A stretch of 64,000 nucleotides of DNA from Amorphophallus konjac (lineage: Eukaryota > Streptophyta > Magnoliopsida > Alismatales > Araceae). The position numbers were made by a program, and so were the translations under genes. Under the pieces are notes generated by a model. It was not told the origin of the DNA and did no database searches. It saw nothing but the letters and a program-made list of their open reading frames with translations. The stretch covers positions 158,492,331 through 158,556,330 of the forward strand of contig CM040118.1 of assembly GCA_022559845.1 (NCBI GenBank), in the 5' to 3' direction. Shown piece by piece: positions 45,822 to 58,459 of this stretch. Position 1 is the stretch's first letter; each line of letters begins with the position of its first letter.

Positions 45822-46499
45822 GGCTCCAGCTCCAGTCCCCAGCTATAGTAACAATCCCAGTTTCAACCTCCAGTCCTAGTTCTTGACCGAAATGCCTTCC
45901 CCGGGCCACCCGGCCAGCTCGGCTCCGGTCTCCCAGGCTAGTGGGAACTACATTCCCGGCTAACAACATGATACTAGCCGATATTCTATCACTCAGTCTG
46001 TGACTGACACATCCCAGAATCACCCCAGTAGCCCTAAACTGCATAGACTGTCACACCCCATGGGTCCATGTCGGCTTCATGTTACACAGGCTTTTATCCT
46101 CCAGCAGGATTAGCACCAATACCCAGTCATTCTACCCTACTGCCCAGTACTCAGCCTCCAGTCTCCAACACTCTATGCCCGGAACCCAGTACCCAGCATC
46201 CAGTTACATTTTTCTCCAGGCTCGTGCCTTGTACTCCTGCACCTGAAAGTGAGTACACCCAGTCCCCTTGTCACTTATACCAGTGCATAGTGGGAAAAAC
46301 AAGCACGACTAACAGCAAGTGGTCGCCAATGCATGCACACAACACCGTTCCACCGGAGAAGGGAGGGGACAACCCAGTAAACAACCAAAAAAATTCCGGC
46401 AAGTCTGTCATTAATACTCTGTAAAAGGAGCCCAAGACATGCCCTTGGGGTGACAAAATCCATACAGTCCGGATGACACAAACAAAAGGGGGAAAAGAG

Positions 46500-47130
46500 A
46501 TACAATCAGACTCTAGGCTCGCTCCCCTCAGTGCTGCAAGGTGAGAGTCAGCAGCCGCAAGCTCTGCCTCCAGGGTCGACAAAAGCTGACCGCTAGCCTC
46601 GGCCGTCATCTCGACCGTCTGCCACTCAGCTCGAGCACGCTCGGTGACCAACTGCTGCTCCTCCAAGGTCTTCCGCAAGGCCTCAACCCCACTCTCTGCC
46701 TCTCCCAGGTGCACGGCGTGGTCCCGAGACACCAACGTGGTTGCCTCGGTATGGCACCTCTGCTCTGCTACGGCTGACGCAAGCCGGGCCCTCTGCTCCT
46801 GTGCCTCTCGAATGGCTGCCAGCCTCCGAGCCCTCTGCTCCTGAGCCTCGCAGAGTCGCAAGTACTCGGCCCAGATCCCAGCTCACCCGGACATCCAGAG
46901 CTCACGTGGGAAACCGAGCGCGTGGTAGCCCTGGGTGCACTCCCTCAGCCGCTGTCTCAGACCCTCCGGAGAAGGAAGGAGGTCACCTTGCAGGTTGTCG
47001 CGGGCTCGTTGGAGCAAGGAGGCACCCACGCTCACGTCCAACAATGGCTCAGGCGGCGAGGCAGACATGGGCCACTCGATTCCCAAGCTCAGGGAAGGGT
47101 CATCCCTCTCGGACAGCACGTCATCGGAGC
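46500..47130 (-). pseudogene. 3' coiled-coil exon of the spliced minus-strand gene
   Basis: The exon begins after the acceptor GGTGCAG/GCTCC (exon base 47130). It encodes DDVLSERDDPSLSLGIEW, then a stretch ending PRELWMSG and a TGA (46883-46885). In the same frame follows an Arg/Glu/Ala-rich coiled coil (RLCEAQEQRARRLAAIREAQ) to about 46525. Beyond this the reading frame continues with hydrophobic sequence to 46271, probably outside the gene. The architecture (low-complexity acidic part, then coiled coil) resembles the Tat aORF at 43431-29195, so I infer the aORF of a second Tat-type element. The intron upstream (47236-47131) changes phase, so one indel or a different splice site is needed. 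Confidence 0.6.
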
Positions 47131-47248
47131 CTGCACCATCCCAAAAAAACACCAAAGGGAAATCAGCAACACGTTCAAAATTTTACATAATAAACAAGGT
47201 GGAAAACCTAAGAAAAGACGAGTTTTCATTCCTTACCCAGTCTGACAC

Positions 47249-49845
47249 TGATGCGGAACGCTAGGAGAACTGGGACTCTATGTGAAGATGCGACTAAATG
47301 GACAATAAGACCAGCAACTTTGCAATTGTTTGAACGGCATAGATGCGACACCTAGAGTTCCCTAGAAGGAAATTATGCCAAAATAACAAGAAACTAAGCT
47401 CACAGGCATCCCAAGAGGGGGAAGCGCGTCGATCCGCACGGTTGAGAAACCGGCGAGTCTAGGGTGGGTAGCTCCACACTCATGACTCGGATGAGCCACG
47501 GGACGGTCACACTCTCTCTCCATAGCAGTGTTATAAAATGAATATATGAGCTAGGATCCTACTATGCACACAAGCAGTGGCATCAAGAGAAAATACTAAA
47601 AGAGCAAGCTACTAAGCAAGGAAGCGGACGCATACCTCCACGCTCGGGGCGTGGGGAAGAAGCCCGGCCAAGTCACACGATCCCCGGTACAATGCTGAAC
47701 GAGTACAACCAAACACAGTCCACTCCTCGTAGGGAGGTAAAAGGCTACACAGCGGGACCCGGGGGTCGTGCAACGTGGGGTGACGGGTGCCGGATCGGTG
47801 AACTTCGTCGTACACGAGCCGCCGCGAGTCGGTACGAACTAGGACTAGCAGCAAGAGGGGCACGTCACGGAGGCGGAGGAAGGCGCCAATGTCCCTGGTA
47901 GCACGCTGTGGGGGATGGCGAGCCTCCTGGAAGACGAGGGAAGCCGACGACGCCGGCTGGAACCTCCGGAGTGGTCGCGAGCGGGGGGGCAGGCTGCTAG
48001 CCGGCCTGCGCCCCGTAGGAGAGCAGCTGGATGAAGACCCTGGCACGTGACCTTCTGCTCGTCCGTTGGTCCCGAAACTCAGCGTAGGCGCTGGTGGGGG
48101 TGTCCCAGGGACACCGGTGATGTGGCAACTGCAACGGAGTACCGAAGGCGATGTTGCAAATTTTGCAACAGGCCCTACACGTTCTGGTCTGTCCTCTGGC
48201 AGCAGGACCACAGGTCAAAGATTGGGCTTGAACCGGGTCCTCCGGATGGCAAATTGGGCGGGGCTTTCTCTGGTGGATAGGTGAGGGTCGTGGGATGACT
48301 GGGTTGCAGTGTTGGGGTGGCGCGTAGTGGAGGTTTTTGGCGTGAAAAGTGGAAAAAAATGGGGTTCAGTTCTGCAGTCCAGTGCAGTCAGAACTGAGAG
48401 CTATGAAGGTGGATGGGATAAGTAGGGAAAGAGGGCTCAGACACTTGCAATAAAATTCTAGTGAATGATTTTTGACAGGGTGAAGTAATGCTGAAAATAT
48501 CAGGTCATTTGAAGATGTATAGAGGAACGTTCCTTTGGAGGGGCTTTGTCACTATCGCGGCAGGACTGCACAGGAGCAGTCTGCGCGACCAAAATGGGTC
48601 CAAATGGAAGTTTTCTCCCCGATGGAGATTTGAAGTGGGATTTTCAGGAGAGGTAGGGGACATGTAGGGGAAGAGAAGTTAAGAAGGGGTTGATGTGATC
48701 AGAGGTCAGGAAGAGGGCGTCCCAACGTGATCTTTTAGGTTCTGGGTTACTACAGGTCTGCACAGAGACAGCCTGCGCAAGGAAAAGGGCTATGAAGACA
48801 ACTTTCGCTACTGAACGAATTTGGCTATGAGGTTTTCAGGGGACGTGGGGGACAGGGGGATGAAGAAAAGCTTAGAAGGGTTAAATGGGGTTTGGGGAAG
48901 GGAAAGGAGGGTGCCGACCTGATCTTCTGGACTCATTTCTGCAGGCAGACAACCAGATCTGGGCGCAGGACAGCAAGGGCCATCTCCTCCAAGCTTGTTG
49001 CAAAACCTTGATCAATGGGACTCCCGGCTTGAGCAGAATATGGGGAGGTCGCCTCCCACCTGTGGAGCATCCAAGAAACCTGTAATAGACCTTAGGAGTT
49101 GCTCCCAAGGGAAGAGGAAGAGAGGGAGGAGAGATAGAGGGTGTCACACCCTAGAGGGGAGGAAGAAGAAGAAAATGCTCTTGGCCAAAACTCATTTTTC
49201 ATTCATTCATTCATCAAGTCCCTCAAGAGGGGGAGTACATGATAATATATAGAGTTTGGACTCCACCTTCCCTCCTTAGATTTTGAATTTGAATCCCTTT
49301 GAAATTTAACTTCTATGGGCTCCATCATTGCTCCTTGGAGTTTGGATTTGGAACCCATTTGAAATTTAAATTCTATGGGCTCCATCATTGCTCCTTGGAG
49401 TTTGTGTTTGACCCATTTGAAATTTAAATTCTATGGGCTCCATTCTCCCTCTTCGGAGTTTGAATTTGAACCCATTTGAAATTTGAAATCCCAAAATGAT
49501 GCAAACCCAAATACATGCCAAAGACACACCTAAGACGTACACAATACAAAATACGACCAAGTACGTACAAAATACAAATACGACCAAGTACGTACAAAAT
49601 ACAAATATGACCCAAATACGTACAAAATATAAATACGACCCAAATATGTACAAAATATAAATACGACCCAAATACGTACAAAATACAAATACGTATAAAA
49701 ATACGTACTAAAGTGTCAAAGCTCCAGGGCGGACTCCAGACTGTCCCCCAGCCACAATGAGGTCGGTGTCGACCGTGTCGTGCTGCGTGTCCGGTACCGA
49801 CGACTCTTTCAGTCGAGCCGTATTCTTGCTCTGGTGTCCTCACCA
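47249..49845 (-). repeat. 3' LTR of the chromovirus
   Basis: 2,597 bp. On the plus strand it starts TGATGCGGAACG and ends GTCCTCACCA. It has a minus-strand TATA box at 49244-49251, a CCACGC/GCGTGG hairpin at 47638-47654, three and a half copies of a 60-bp repeat (about 49278-49475) and several copies of a ~29-bp repeat (about 49540-49705). It is one 60-bp unit shorter than the other LTR. Confidence 0.92.
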
Positions 49846-51974
49846 ATTCTCCCCGGGTGGGAAGAACTCGACCCTGTCGAGTAAGGGTCTCTGTCGCTCT
49901 GGTACCGCTCTAGCAAGTCTGGATCTAGGTTCTCCAGCTCTGCCCGGGAGATCCATGCATCATCGGACGCGGGCCGTCCCCTCCAACGCACCAAGTAGAG
50001 GTGATACGCGCCACTCCTGGTGGTGGTCACCTGCTCATCCAGTATAGACTCTATCCGCTCACGCTGCTGAGATGACAGGGTTGGAAGTGGACTCTCAGGG
50101 GAGGGCTCACTCACAAAGGGTGGAGAAGGCCCAAACAACTCACTAGGGATCACTGCCGGGTCCCTATATGCGACTAAGTCCGAGACATTGAATGTGGAAC
50201 TGATACCGTAGTCATCCGGTAAGTCAACAACATATGCACTGGATCCAACTCGCTTCACTACTCTAAAGGGGCCAGCACCACGAGCATGTAGTTTCTTCAC
50301 AGCTCCAGAAGGAAACCGTTCCGGTCTGACCCGGATCATGACATAATCTCCCTCCCGAAACTCACGGGGGTGTCTATGAGCGTCAGCCAATTCTTTATAT
50401 CGCGCGTTGCTGGTCTCTATATGGCGACGAATACCATCATGCAAACCCCTAACATGCTCGGCAAATGACTCTGCAGACTGCGACACTCTAGCATGCATGG
50501 GTAAGGGAACAAGATCCACTGGCTTCCTAGGTCTATATCCTGTAACAACCTCAAAAGGACTCATTCCTGTGGACCTATTGACTGAGTCATTATATGCAAA
50601 CTCGGCAAGTGGTAAAACCGAATCCCAGTCCCTCTCGCATTCCCTAACCAAACATCTCAAAAGGTTCCCCAAACTTCTATTGACTACCTCAGTCTGCCCG
50701 TCAGTCTGGGGGTGGTAAGCTGTGGAGAATTTGAGTTGAGTGCCCATCAAATGCCAAAGGGTCTTCCAAAAGTAGCTAGTGAACCGGACATCTCGATCGG
50801 ACACAATGGACTTAGGAAGCCCAAATCGGCTCACTACACTAGAGAAGAATAATCGAGCAACCCTAGAGGCATCTGAAGTCTTTGAACAAGGATTGAAGAG
50901 GGCCATCTTCGAAAATCTATCAACCACCACAAAAATTGAATCATGCTTGCGGGCGGTCCGTGGCAACCCCAAAACAAAATCCATGCTGATATCCTGCCAC
51001 GGCCTATCAGGCACAGGAAGAGGAGTATAAGGACCTGAAACCTGCTTCCTCATTTTGGCCACAGTGCAGGTACGACACTGGGCCCCAATGCGAGCAACGT
51101 CACGCTTCAAACTAGGCCAATAAAAATGATGCTCGACTGCCTCGATGGTCTTATTCCGACCAAAGTGGCCGGCTAGACCTCCCGCATGCATCTCCCAAGT
51201 GAGGAAGTCACGAACGAAAGTCCGTGGAACACACAAGCGACTCCCACGAAAGAGATAACCATCCTGCAACATATAATCAATGTGCTCTTGGGATGGCCCC
51301 GACTGGAGGGTGGTATAAATTGGACCAAAGTCCGGACAATCGGCATATGCCTCCTTCATCCTATCCATCCCTACCACCTCTACACTCATGGTGGTCAAAA
51401 GATAAGTGCGACGGCTCAGAGCGTCGGCCACCCGGTTCTCCGCACCGGCCTTGTGCTTCAGCACAAAGGTATAATCCTGAAGGAACTCCACCGAGCGACT
51501 GTGACGAGAATTGAGCTTTTTCTGGGCATGGAGATACTTGAGTGCCTCATGATCAGAAAATAAGACAAACTCCTGGTGCAACAAGTAATGTCTCCAATGC
51601 CGAAGGGCCTGCACATTTGCGTAAAACTCTTTATCATACGTAGAATAACGTAGTTTACCATCGCTCAATTTCTCACTGAAGTATGCAATGGGGTGGGTCT
51701 CCTGACTCAGAACACCACCAATACCAACCTCGGAGGCATCGCAAGAGACCTCAAACACCTTCGTGAAATCAGGAAGTCTAAGAATAGGTGTTTGGGTCAT
51801 GCGCTCCTTGAGGAGCCCAAATGCGGCTGAGGCGGCCTTCGTCCACTCAAACGTCCCCTTTCGGATGCAATCTGTAATTGGGGCCATGATAGAGCTGAAG
51901 CCTCGAATAAAGCGGCGATAGAAGGTCGCCAGTCCGTGAAAGCTGTGGACATCATGAAGAGTACGAGGTTCGGG
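49809..51974 (-). pseudogene. gag-pol: Chromovirus RNase H, integrase and chromodomain
   Basis: Last third of the gag-pol frame, open from the TAG at 51975-51977. The RT connection and RNase H show CDASEVGIGGVLSQ, YSTYDKEFYANVQALRHW, FSDHEALKYLHAQKK and RVADALSRR. Integrase has the zinc-binding part (HFGRNKTIEAVEHHFYW, CRTCTVAK), catalytic aspartates in ISMDFVLGLP and VSDRDVRF, and the glutamate in DGQTEVVNRSLG. A chromodomain (ESILDEQVTTTRSGAY, YLVRWRGRP, DDAWIS) follows. The frame ends 37 bp inside the LTR. All catalytic residues that I can check are present. Confidence 0.93.
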
Positions 51975-52670
51975 CTACTCCACTATGGCCCTGACCTTCT
52001 CCGGGTCAGCGGAGACTCCCTCGCTAGACACGATAAACCCCAAGAATGTGACCTGACTAGTCATGAAAGCGCATTTCTTAGGGTTGGCATAAAGACTCTC
52101 TCTCCTTAGAATAAGACAGACCTGCCGTAGATGGTCTAAGTGGGCCTCCCAAGTGCGGCTATAGATAAGGATATCATCAAAATATACCACCACAAAGACC
52201 CCAATCAAAGGTCGAAGGACCTGAGTCATCAGCTGCATAAAAGTGCTGGGAGCATTGGTCATCCCAAAGGGCATGACCAGCCACTCATAAAGGCCATCTT
52301 TGGTCTTAAAGGCCGTCTTCCACTCATCACCGGGCCTGATCCTCACTTGGTGATAGCCACTCTTCAGATCAATCTTGGAAAACATAGTGGCTCCCGCCAT
52401 CATATCGAGCATATCATCTAAGCGGGGAATGGGAAATCTATACTTTACCGTGATCTTATTGATTGCACGGCTGTCGACGCACATCCTCCAAGTACCGTCC
52501 TTCTTAGGGGCAAGCAAGGTAGGGACGGCACATGGACTCATGCTCTCACGGAGAGATCCCCTCGTCATCAACTCCTCAACCTGACGCTGAAGCTCAGCGT
52601 GATCAGCGGGGCTCATCCTATAATGTGGCAAATTGGGCAATGAGGACCCCGGAATCAGGTCAATAGCATG
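51975..52670 (-). pseudogene. gag-pol: Chromovirus reverse transcriptase core
   Basis: 221 codons from Met 52640, bounded by in-frame TAG codons at 52671-52673 and 51975-51977. The frame is the same as the flanking gag-protease and RNase H-integrase parts. RT motifs: [48 protein letters not shown], active site [11 protein letters not shown] (residues ~150-160) and [17 protein letters not shown]. Each stop replaces one codon where the family has a sense codon, so the rest of the polymerase is intact. It would copy the element RNA into DNA. Confidence 0.92.
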
Positions 52671-54920
52671 CTAAATGTCCCGCATAGGTGGAAGACCCTC
52701 GGGTAAATCATCGGGAAATACATCAGTAAACTCCCGAAGGACATCAGCAACATCAGATGGGAGATCACTCTCCGTCTCTCCAACCACCTCTCGGACTATA
52801 ATGGCAAAAATAGGGTCCCCTCTAACAAAGTCACGCTCCAACTCTCGGGAGCTGACTAGCATCAACCTCCTAGTCGGAGGAACACTCAGGGCGGGGACAT
52901 CCGGAGGCAAGGTCGTAGCCAGAGGTGGCAATGGGGTACTGGGCCCTGGAATAGCAGAAGTCGGGGTACTAGGCCCAGTGGGACCCTGGATGGATGGACT
53001 CCTCGGCTGGGACGGGTGAAGGGTAATCTGTTGGCCATTATGGTCGAATGTGCATGTGTTTGACCGGCCATGGAGGGTAGCATCCCGATAAAATAACCAG
53101 GGCCTTCCCAGGATAATACTGCCTACCTCCATAGGCAACACATCACACCAGATCCCATCCTGGTAGGCATGGAACTGCAATGGCACCATACATCGTAGCC
53201 TTACTGGGATAGAGGTGGAATCTACCCATGACACGCGATAAGGGGAAGGGTGGTCCACGGGGGTCAACCCTAAGCGAGTCACAGTACCCGTAGAGATAGC
53301 GTTAATACAGCTCCCACTGTCTATGATCACCTTGCAAGCTTTCCCACCCAGCCTACAAAAGGTATGAAAAATGGTGGTACGACGCCAGTCATCACTCACC
53401 AACGGCTGGGTCAAGATACACCTGACAACACCCAGTTGGACGTCATCCTGGCACTGTGTGCCCTGGACATCTAGTTGCTCACCCTCAAGCAGCTCATCAA
53501 AGAATTCCTCCGCGAGCTCCTGGTCAGCCTCATAACTGACGGATACGACACCATGTGTGAGCTCACCAGTCGAAGAATCTCCGATGACCAAAGAGGATCG
53601 GGTAGGACAACTAACAGCATAATGACCAACCCCTCCGCACCTATAACACTCATGACGGGACCCAGTGCCCTGAGGTGCTCCACCAGTCATCGGCCCCTTT
53701 CCCTTGTCATCACGACGGGCCGGGGGTGGTGGAAGCTGGGGTCGGGTAGGAATGGTGGGCTGCTGAGGCCGAGGGGCCGGGGCTGGAGCCTGGGGTCGAG
53801 GGGGATAGTCCCTCAGAGGGGGAGGACGGGGTCTAAGGGCAGTGAAGTCCTGATGAGCGGGCTCCTGTGGACGGGCCACAGGTCCCCGAGGGTAAGGTCC
53901 AGTCATAGCATGAGGGTACGACCCGCGAGGATATGTGGGTCCCAGGCACTGGACCGGGGCAAACTCGGACTCAAACTGCTCTAACTCGAGTGCGACCTGA
54001 TAAGCCTCCTCCAGGGTCGTGGCATGGCGGCGAAATAACTCGTACTGGTAGTGCGGCCGCAGACCCCGACGGAAGCGGGAGATGGTCATGGCACTCTCCT
54101 CCGTGACCCCACATCGCAAGTAGTACTCATCAAAATCAGCGATGTAGTCAGTCACAGTCCGATCCCCTTGGCTGAGACTCTGCCACCTATCAATAAGCCT
54201 ATGACGGTATGTGGAAGGAAGGTATTTTTGCTTGAGCTTTACCTTCATATCATCCCATGTCTCAATCTTGGGTTGATGTCGCTGCATCAACAGGCTCTCC
54301 ACGTTTCTCCAATAAGTCTGTGCCTGCCCTAGCAATTTCATTTTGACAAATCGGACTCTCCGGTGGTCCGTCATCTCATACCACTCAAAGTAGCGGTCCA
54401 TACCCGCCTCCCAATCAACATAGATCTTAGGGTCCAAGGACCCATCAAAGGTAGGAGGATCCGCGCGCACGGACCTAAGGAGACGGTCATCCTCGTCGTC
54501 CCTATGGGGCCTATAGCCACGTCGAGCACGGCCATAACCCTCAACCTCATTATCGGACCCAAAATCATCAAACTCTTGAATACGTGGTCTCCGGTCGTCG
54601 GCCCTAGGGTGTGCGGGCCGAAGAGCAGGGTCAAGTGGGCCTTGGGCCTGCCCGGGGACATCCTCACGCGGAGCTCTATCCTGGTTGGGCCGTCCAACTA
54701 GACCTTGAATGGTCCGGTCGGAAGCCTCCATCCGGTCTTCCATGGCCTTCATCCGGCCCTCCATGAATGTAGCATGATCTCTAAAGCTCTTATCGGACTG
54801 ATCTATCTGATTCATGAGAGCCTGCATCATATCCTGAAGGGAAAAGTCACTAGGGGCAGCATTCCTAGGGTCACCCATTGGGACCGGGTGTTGGTAATCT
54901 GTACCACGCCGAGTGGGCAT
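52671..54920 (-). pseudogene. gag-pol: Chromovirus Gag and aspartic protease
   Basis: 749 codons from ATG 54920. It has an Arg/Asp-rich N-terminal part, then the capsid domain at ~190-330 (VKMKLLGQAQTYWRN, KQKYLPSTYRHRLIDRW, RGLRPHYQYELFRR) and a Pro-rich linker (~340-410). A zinc knuckle CYRCGGVGHYAVSC follows at ~420-435, then SYEADQELAEEFFDE. The retropepsin has DSG near residue 535 (KVIIDSGSCINAIS) and IILGRPWL ~65 residues later. The C-terminal linker leads to the RT and ends at a TAG (52671-52673). ATG 54920 is the first in frame about 110 bp after the PBS. Confidence 0.93.
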
Positions 54921-55029
54921 GTAATGGAACTAAATGCAAGGGAATTTTTTTTTATTTTTTTCTAATGCAAGACTCTAAGGGACAAATGGGGGTAGAACGA
55001 AGACTCAAATGCACCCTAGACAACCTATG

Positions 55030-55041
55030 GCTCTGATACCA
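55030..55041 (-). promoter_or_regulatory. Primer-binding site of the chromovirus
   Basis: TGGTATCAGAGC on the minus strand, 4 bp from the 5' LTR (55046). It matches initiator-Met tRNA and is identical to the PBS at 2977-2988. Confidence 0.9.
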
Positions 55042-55045
55042 AATT

Positions 55046-57702
55046 TGATGCGGAACGCTAGGAGAACTGGGACTCTATGTGAAGACGCGACTAAATGGAC
55101 AACAAGACCAGCAACTTTGCAATTGTTTGAACGGCGTAGATGCGAAACCTAGAGTTCCCTAGAAGGAAATTATGCCAAAATAACAAGAAACTAAGCTCAC
55201 AGGCGTCCCAAGAGGGGGAAGCGCGTCGATCCGCACGGTTGAGAAACCGGGGAGTCTAGGGTGGGTAGCTCCACACTCATGACTCGGATGAGCCACGGGA
55301 CGGTCACACTCTCTCTCCATAGCAGTGTTATAAAATGAATATACAAGCTAGGATCCTACTATGCACACAAGCAGCGGCATCAAGAGAAAATACTAAAAGA
55401 TAAGCTACTAAGCAAGGAAGCAGACGCATACCTCCACGCTCGGGGCGTGGGGAAGAAGCCCAGCCAAGTCACACGATCCCCGGTACAATGCTGAACGAGT
55501 ACAACCAAACACAGCCCACTCCTCGCAGGGAGGTAAAAGGCTACACAGCGGGACCCGGGGGTCGTGCAACGTGGGGTGACGGGTGCCGGATCGGTGAACT
55601 TCGTCGTACACGAGCCGCCGCGAGTCGGTACGAACTGGGACCAGCAGCAAGAGGGGCACGTCACGGAGGCGGAGGAAGATGCCAATGTCCCTGGTAGCAC
55701 GCTGTGGGGGATGGCGAGCCTTCTGGAAGACGAGGGAAGCCGACGACGCCGGCTGGAACCTCCGGAGTGGTCGCGAGCAGGGGGGCAGGCTGCTAGCCGG
55801 CCTGCGCGCCATAGGAGAGCAGCTGGATGAAGACCCTGGCACGTGACCTTCTGCTCGTCCGTTGGTCACGAAACTCAGCGTAGGCGCTGGTGGGGGTGTC
55901 CCAGGGACACTGGTGATGTGGCGACTGCAACGGAGTACCGAAGGCGATGTTGCGAATTTTGCAACAGGCCCTACACGTTCTGATCTGTCCTCTGGCAGCA
56001 GGACCACAGGTCGAAGATTGGGCTTGAACCGGGTCCTCCGGATGGCAAATTGGCCGGGTCTTTCTATGGTGGATAGGTTAGGGTCGTGGGATGACTGGGT
56101 AGCAGTGGTGGGGTGGCGCGTAGTGGAGGTTTTTTGCGTGATAAGTGAAAATAGATGGGTTTCAGTTCTGCAGTCCAGTGCAGTCAGAACTGAGAGCTAT
56201 GAAGGTGGATGGGATAAGTAGGGAAAGAGGGCTCAGACACTTGCAATAAAATTCTAGGGAATGATTTTTGACGTGGTGAAGTAATGCTGAAAATCTCAGG
56301 TCATTTGAAGATGTATAGAGGAACGTTCCTTTGGAGGGGCTTTGTCACTGTCGCGTCAGGACTGCACAGGAGCAGTCTGCGCGACCAAAATGGGTCCAAA
56401 TGGAAATTTTCGCCCCGATGGAGATTTGAAGTGGGATTTTCAGGAGAGGTAGGGGACATGTAGGGAAAGAGAAGTTAAGAAGGGGTTGATGTGATCAGAG
56501 GTCAGGAAGAGGGCGTCCCAACATGATCTTTTAGGTTATGGGTTACTACAGGTCTGCACAGAGACAGCCTGCGCAAGGAAAAGGGATATGAAGACAACTT
56601 TCGCTACTGAATGAATTTGGCTATGAGGTTTTCAGGCGACGTGGGGGACAGGGGGATGAAGAAAAGCTTAGAAGGGTTAAATGGGGTTTGGGTTATGGGA
56701 AAGGAGGGTGCCGACCTGATCTTCCGGACTCATTTCTGCCGGCAGACAACCAGATCTGGGCGCAGGACAGCAAGGGCCATCTCCTCCAAGCTTGTTGCAA
56801 AACCTTGATCAATGGGACTCCCGGCTTGAGCAGAATATGGGGAGGTCGCCTCCCACCTGTGGAGCATCCAAGAAACCTGTAATAGACCTTAGGAGTTGCT
56901 CCCAAGGGAAGAGGAAGAGAGGGAGGAGAGATAGAGGGTGTCACACCCTAGAGGGGAGGAAGAAGAAGAAAATGCTCTTGGCCAAAACTCATTTTTCATT
57001 CATTCATTCATCAAGTCCCTCAAGAGGGGGAGTACATGATAATATATAGAGTTTGGACTCCACCTTCCCTCCTTAGATTTTGAATTTGAATCCCTTTGAA
57101 ATTTAAATTCTATGGGCTCCATCATTGCTCCTTGGAGTTTGGATTTGGAACCCATTTGAAATTTAAATTCTATGGGCTCCATCATTGCTCCTTGGATTTT
57201 GGGTTTGGAACCCATTTAAAATTTAAATTCTATGGGCTCCATCATTGCTCCTTGGAGTTTGTGTTTGACCCATTTGAAATTTAAATTCTATGGGCTCCAT
57301 TCTCCCTCTTTGGAGTTTGAATTCGAACCCATTTGAAATTTGAAATCCCAAAATGATGCAAACCCAAATACATGCCAAAGACACACCTAAGACGTACACA
57401 ATACAAAATACGACCAAGTACGTACAAAATACAAATACGACCAAGTATGTACAAAATACAAATATGACCCAAATATGTACAAAATATAAATACGACCCAA
57501 ATACGTACAAAATACAAATACGACCCAAATACGTACAAAATACAAATACGTATAAAAATACGTACTAAAGTGTCAAAGCTCCGGGGCGGACTCCAGACTG
57601 TCCCCCAGCCACAATGAGGTCGGTGTCGACCGAGTCGTGCTGCATGTCCGGTACCGACGACTCTCTGAGTCGAGCCGTATTCTTGCTCTGGTGTCCTCAC
57701 CA
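55046..57702 (-). repeat. 5' LTR of the chromovirus
   Basis: 2,657 bp. Features match the left LTR: CCACGC/GCGTGG hairpin (55434-55450), minus-strand TATA box (57041-57048), 60-bp repeats (about 57075-57332, one unit more) and ~29-bp repeats (about 57395-57560). In transcription order both repeat blocks lie upstream of the TATA box, in U3. Confidence 0.92.
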
Positions 57703-58141
57703 GACACCCGACGCGCCAGTGGCGTCTTCTGACGGAGTGGGGAAGGCAACCTCTCCTCCATCTCGGTGGCATCACTTGCCGGTGTCGGAGAGGGTAGTGA
57801 CTTCTCCACGACCCCGTCCTCTCCAACAACCACGGGTGAGGTAGGCGGCTCCTCCTGCCCGCCCTCATTAGAAGCTGACGTGTGCTCCTCTCTGGACTCC
57901 GATGCTGCATACAACCCAAGAGCGTCAACATTCTGCCATAAAGCATAAACAAGTGCCGAATGGGGAGGGGAAGAACCCCACATACCTCCGACAGTGGTCC
58001 ACATCTTGGCCTCCTCAATGGAAGAGGCCCCAGAAGAGGAAGAGCTCGAACTCTCCTCCGACTCCATGGCTAGGCTACCATTGCCTGGAGAGCCTGATGA
58101 AGCCCCCGACGAACTCTCGGAGGTGGCCGAACTAGAGGCCC
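57703..58141 (-). pseudogene. Ser/Glu-rich exon of the minus-strand gene, split by the chromovirus
   Basis: The exon starts at 58141 after the acceptor TTGACTTGCAG/GGGCC (phase 1). It encodes GASSSATSESSSGASSG, then ESEESSSSSSSGASSIEEAK and an acidic Pro/Ser/Glu-rich stretch up to LARRVS. It would have continued 7 bp into 47243-47237 to the donor ACTGG/GTAAGG before the chromovirus landed. A possible 53-nt intron inside (57985-57933) is too short for plants and the frame reads through it, so I keep one exon. No enzymatic domain is seen. Confidence 0.7.
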
Positions 58142-58232
58142 CTGCAAGTCAACATAGCAAACGAGGTTACCATACGACCTAACCTTGTGCAAAGACAACT
58201 CTCCAGTTAAGGGTTTTGAACAAGAAACTCAC

Positions 58233-58376
58233 CAGTCGGGACACTCCCCTCCGAAACCCTCTCAATGTCGACAATCTCCTCGTCGCCCCCAGTCGAAGCC
58301 ACTACAGTAGACCCTTCTTCCGCTACCTCAGTCATATCACGACGAAGTTCACCCTCCTCCAAAGGTGAAGAAGTAC
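58233..58376 (-). pseudogene. Exon d of the minus-strand spliced gene (144 nt)
   Basis: Acceptor TTGGTCACAG/GTACT and donor CCGACTG/GTGAGT, both introns phase 1. It encodes a 48-residue acidic segment beginning GTSSPLEEGELRRDM and ending RVSEGSVPTG. The intron to the next exon is 91 nt (58232-58142). Confidence 0.68.
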
Positions 58377-58459
58377 CTGTGACCAATGTCAAAAGAATCC
58401 TAGCGTCAGCAGATGACATAAAAAGCTTACCATAAATGGCTAACTTCCCAGCCACATAC

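Larger units (their letters stand above)
47249..57702 (-). mobile_element. Near-complete chromovirus (Ty3/gypsy), 10,454 bp
   Basis: LTRs at 47249-49845 (2,597 bp, 3' LTR) and 55046-57702 (2,657 bp, 5' LTR) are flanked by GACAC (47244-47248, 57703-57707). The PBS is at 55030-55041 and the purine tract (CCCGGGGAGAAT on the minus strand) just right of 49845. A single gag-pol frame from 54920 to 49809 covers Gag to chromodomain and is broken only by two stop codons. It shares LTR ends, PBS, purine tract and chromodomain with the non-autonomous element at 544-7928. It interrupts an exon of the minus-strand gene at 57703-59164. Confidence 0.94.

Noticed and set aside
45427..45886. Pro/Gln/Ser-rich ORFs
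   Set aside because: They are translations of the 50-bp minisatellite, whose period is not a multiple of 3, so the protein repeat is only apparent.
49366..49846. Aromatic, membrane-like reading (repeated YLYFV and FCTYL)
   Set aside because: Caused by the ~29-bp repeats in the LTR. The same reading appears in the other LTR with different repeat numbers.
57933..57985. Possible 53-nt intron in the Ser/Glu-rich exon
   Set aside because: Too short for a plant intron, breaks the reading frame, and the unspliced frame is open.
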